Source: Paraburkholderia piptadeniae (GTDB lineage: Bacteria > Pseudomonadota > Gammaproteobacteria > Burkholderiales > Burkholderiaceae). From it: a stretch of 64,000 nucleotides of DNA. Position numbers and translations under genes: made by a program. The stretch covers positions 62,001-126,000 of the forward strand of contig NZ_CYGY02000002.1 in NCBI RefSeq assembly GCF_900007165.1, given 5' to 3'. The notes beneath the pieces are model-generated. The model worked only from the letters and a program-made list of their open reading frames with translations. It was not told the DNA's origin and ran no database searches. This document shows, piece by piece, positions 62,474 to 64,000 of this stretch; the stretch's first letter is position 1; every line of letters begins with the position of its first letter.

Positions 62474-63397
62474 ATGGAAACCCGTGACCTCGAATTTATC
62501 CTCGCCGTCCACGCTCATGGCGGAATTGGTCGTGCCGCCGCAACTCTGGGAATTACTCAGCCGGCGCTGACTAAAGCAGTGAAGCGCCTCGAGGCAGAAG
62601 TGGGCTTGCGCCTCTTTGAGCGTAGCGCACGGGGTGTGAGTCCGACTTCAGCGGGCGCGCTCTTTATCGAACGGATTCGGGCTATCCACCGGGACTACGA
62701 AGATGTGCTCACGCAAATGCGTGCGATCCAATCGGGGACGCAGGGCATTTTGAGCCTCGGCTATTCACCCTCTGTTCCCGACACGATAGTGTTGGACGCC
62801 TGTCGCCAGTTGATCCTCGATCGTCCAGCAGCCCAGATTCGTCTCCGCCGGATGCTGGCGCCTGATCTTCTTGATTTACTTACGGAAGGATCACTGGATC
62901 TGGTGGTGGCCCCCGTGCCAAACCAGCGCGCAGCGGAGTTCGTTGTGCGGGAGCTTTTTACTGATGTGCTCACCGTCATCGCCGACGAGAAGCATCCGCT
63001 GTTACGCAAGCGGAAGCCAAAGCTCGCTGATCTGGTTGGACATGACTGGCTTTTACCAGGCTCTCATGTCGCCGTGCGGCAACACGTAGAAGCCGCTTTT
63101 CGTAAACAGGGCCTACCGCCACCTGTCTTGCGGATCGAGACAGATTTCAGCAGTCGCTCGTTCATTCATCTCGTTCGGAATACGAAATTACTCGGCGTCG
63201 CAAGTGCCGCACCGAAGCTGATGACAGTGGGGATTCGGCCGATCAGGTTGGACCCGCAAGAACTGGATCTGCGAAGGCACATCGCGATCTTGTCCAGAGC
63301 CGGAGCCTATATGTCACCATTGGCGCGGCGGATGATCTCCATTGTGGAACAGCATTCACGAGGAGTCCGCCCCACTTTGCGAGGCCGGTCAGAATAA
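62474..63397 (+). CDS. LysR-family transcriptional regulator
   Basis: A 307-residue regulator with winged helix-turn-helix (GRAAATLGITQPALTKAVKRLE near 19-40) and an effector-binding domain (about 90-300). AGGA lies eight bases before the ATG. Divergent orientation to the sulfatase run is the classical layout for a LysR regulator and its target operon. Confidence 0.92.
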   Translation: METRDLEFILAVHAHGGIGRAAATLGITQPALTKAVKRLEAEVGLRLFERSARGVSPTSAGALFIERIRAIHRDYEDVLTQMRAIQSGTQGILSLGYSPSVPDTIVLDACRQLILDRPAAQIRLRRMLAPDLLDLLTEGSLDLVVAPVPNQRAAEFVVRELFTDVLTVIADEKHPLLRKRKPKLADLVGHDWLLPGSHVAVRQHVEAAFRKQGLPPPVLRIETDFSSRSFIHLVRNTKLLGVASAAPKLMTVGIRPIRLDPQELDLRRHIAILSRAGAYMSPLARRMISIVEQHSRGVRPTLRGRSE

Positions 63398-63607
63398 ACC
63401 GTGTCGCGGGACCAAAGGCGATTTGATCCCTATGAAATGAGTGCCGGCCGGCGCGGCGCGTCCGCCCCTTCGAGAGCGATGTCCGGCGAACGGATGCCTG
63501 CGGGCACTGACCGCTGATCAGGCACCGAGCAGGCTACGAGCGGTTCTCCGCCGCTTGAGCAGGACGCTCGAACGTTCGCCGCAACTGCAATCACACACGA
63601 CAAAAAC

Positions 63608-64000
63608 TCAAACGTCGATATTCCCCGCCCGCAACGCATTGCTCTCGATAAACGCCCGGCGCGGCTCCACCTCGTCGCCCATCAGCGTCGTAAAGATCCC
63701 ATCCGCCGCAATCGCGTCCTCGATCTGCACGCGCAACAGACGTCGCACGTTCGGGTCCATCGTCGTTTCCCAGAGCTGTTCGGGATTCATCTCACCGAGT
63801 CCCTTGTAGCGCTGCTTCGAAATGTTCCGTTCTGCATCGGCGATCAGCCACTTCATCGCGCTCTTGAAGTCGCCCACGGCCATGCTGCGCTCGCCGCGCT
63901 TGATTACCGCGCCCTCGCCGATCAAGCCCTTGAACGTGTTGGCGGTATTGACCAGTTGCTGATAGTCGGCCGTCAGCTGGAATTCTTCGTCGATGACGCT
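63608..64000 (-). CDS. gyrB: DNA gyrase subunit B, C-terminal part
   Basis: The frame is open to the right edge and holds 130 codons of the Toprim/C-terminal region: [21 protein letters not shown] and the end [15 protein letters not shown], characteristic of betaproteobacterial GyrB (not ParE). GyrB is the ATPase subunit of gyrase and usually follows dnaA-dnaN near the replication origin. An apparent start at 63925 is an internal TTG; the 25 codons up to the edge read on in frame. Confidence 0.96.
   Translation of the reverse strand, partial: SVIDEEFQLTADYQQLVNTANTFKGLIGEGAVIKRGERSMAVGDFKSAMKWLIADAERNISKQRYKGLGEMNPEQLWETTMDPNVRRLLRVQIEDAIAADGIFTTLMGDEVEPRRAFIESNALRAGNIDV

Overview
The window reads as a chromosomal segment of a Burkholderiaceae betaproteobacterium, most likely Paraburkholderia. 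The reasons are high GC with strong G/C third-position bias, a QueE with the CX14CX2C cluster motif known from Burkholderia, a DUF4148 protein, a GyrB C-terminus of betaproteobacterial type, and the mreBCD-mrdA-rodA gene order. A partial gyrB at the right edge suggests the segment lies near the replication origin.

Layout. 1-5.7 kb: elongasome operon mreB(partial)-mreC-mreD-mrdA-rodA. 5.7-9.3 kb (minus strand): Sel1-repeat protein, HpcH/HpaI aldolase and the queuosine precursor genes queD, queE, queC. 9.67 kb: tRNA-Phe. 9.8-18.3 kb (minus): NtrX-like response regulator, NtrY-like kinase, DUF4390 protein, rsmB, htpX, a LysE-type exporter, fmt and def. 18.6-23.2 kb (plus): dprA, a thioredoxin-like protein and topB. 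23.3-29.4 kb: LysR regulator, pckG, a D-2-hydroxyacid dehydrogenase, a patatin and a hotdog thioesterase. 29.57 kb: tRNA-Lys(CUU). 29.7-32.5 kb: DUF4148 protein, ECF sigma factor and two membrane anti-sigma-like proteins. 32.6-37.4 kb: amino-acid-binding protein, nitrilase-family amidase, aminotransferase, dbpA and a zinc-ribbon protein. 37.6-44.7 kb: ethanolamine catabolism (eutR, aldehyde dehydrogenase, DUF779 protein, eutC, eutB, permease). 45.1-45.9 kb: a GyrI-like and a KTSC protein.

45.9-63.4 kb looks like an accessory catabolic block next to gyrB. The first part has two SDR dehydrogenases, an AraC regulator, a Baeyer-Villiger monooxygenase and a family IV esterase, which together fit alcohol to ketone to ester/lactone to hydroxyacid. 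Next come two exported DUF1254 proteins in tandem. The last part is a minus-strand run (sulfatase, MFS carrier, alpha/beta hydrolase with an Asp nucleophile, ThDP 2-ketoacid decarboxylase-like enzyme, FAD 2-hydroxyacid dehydrogenase) divergent from a LysR regulator. I found no described pathway with this last gene set, and it is the best candidate for an undescribed system.

Regulatory observations are: three ECF-type promoter matches (GGAAT-N17/18-GTT) around the sigma/anti-sigma locus, a -24/-12 sigma-54-type promoter before the aldehyde dehydrogenase, and a perfect 9-bp inverted repeat before the hydroxyacid dehydrogenase gene. All were read by eye and no searches were run.
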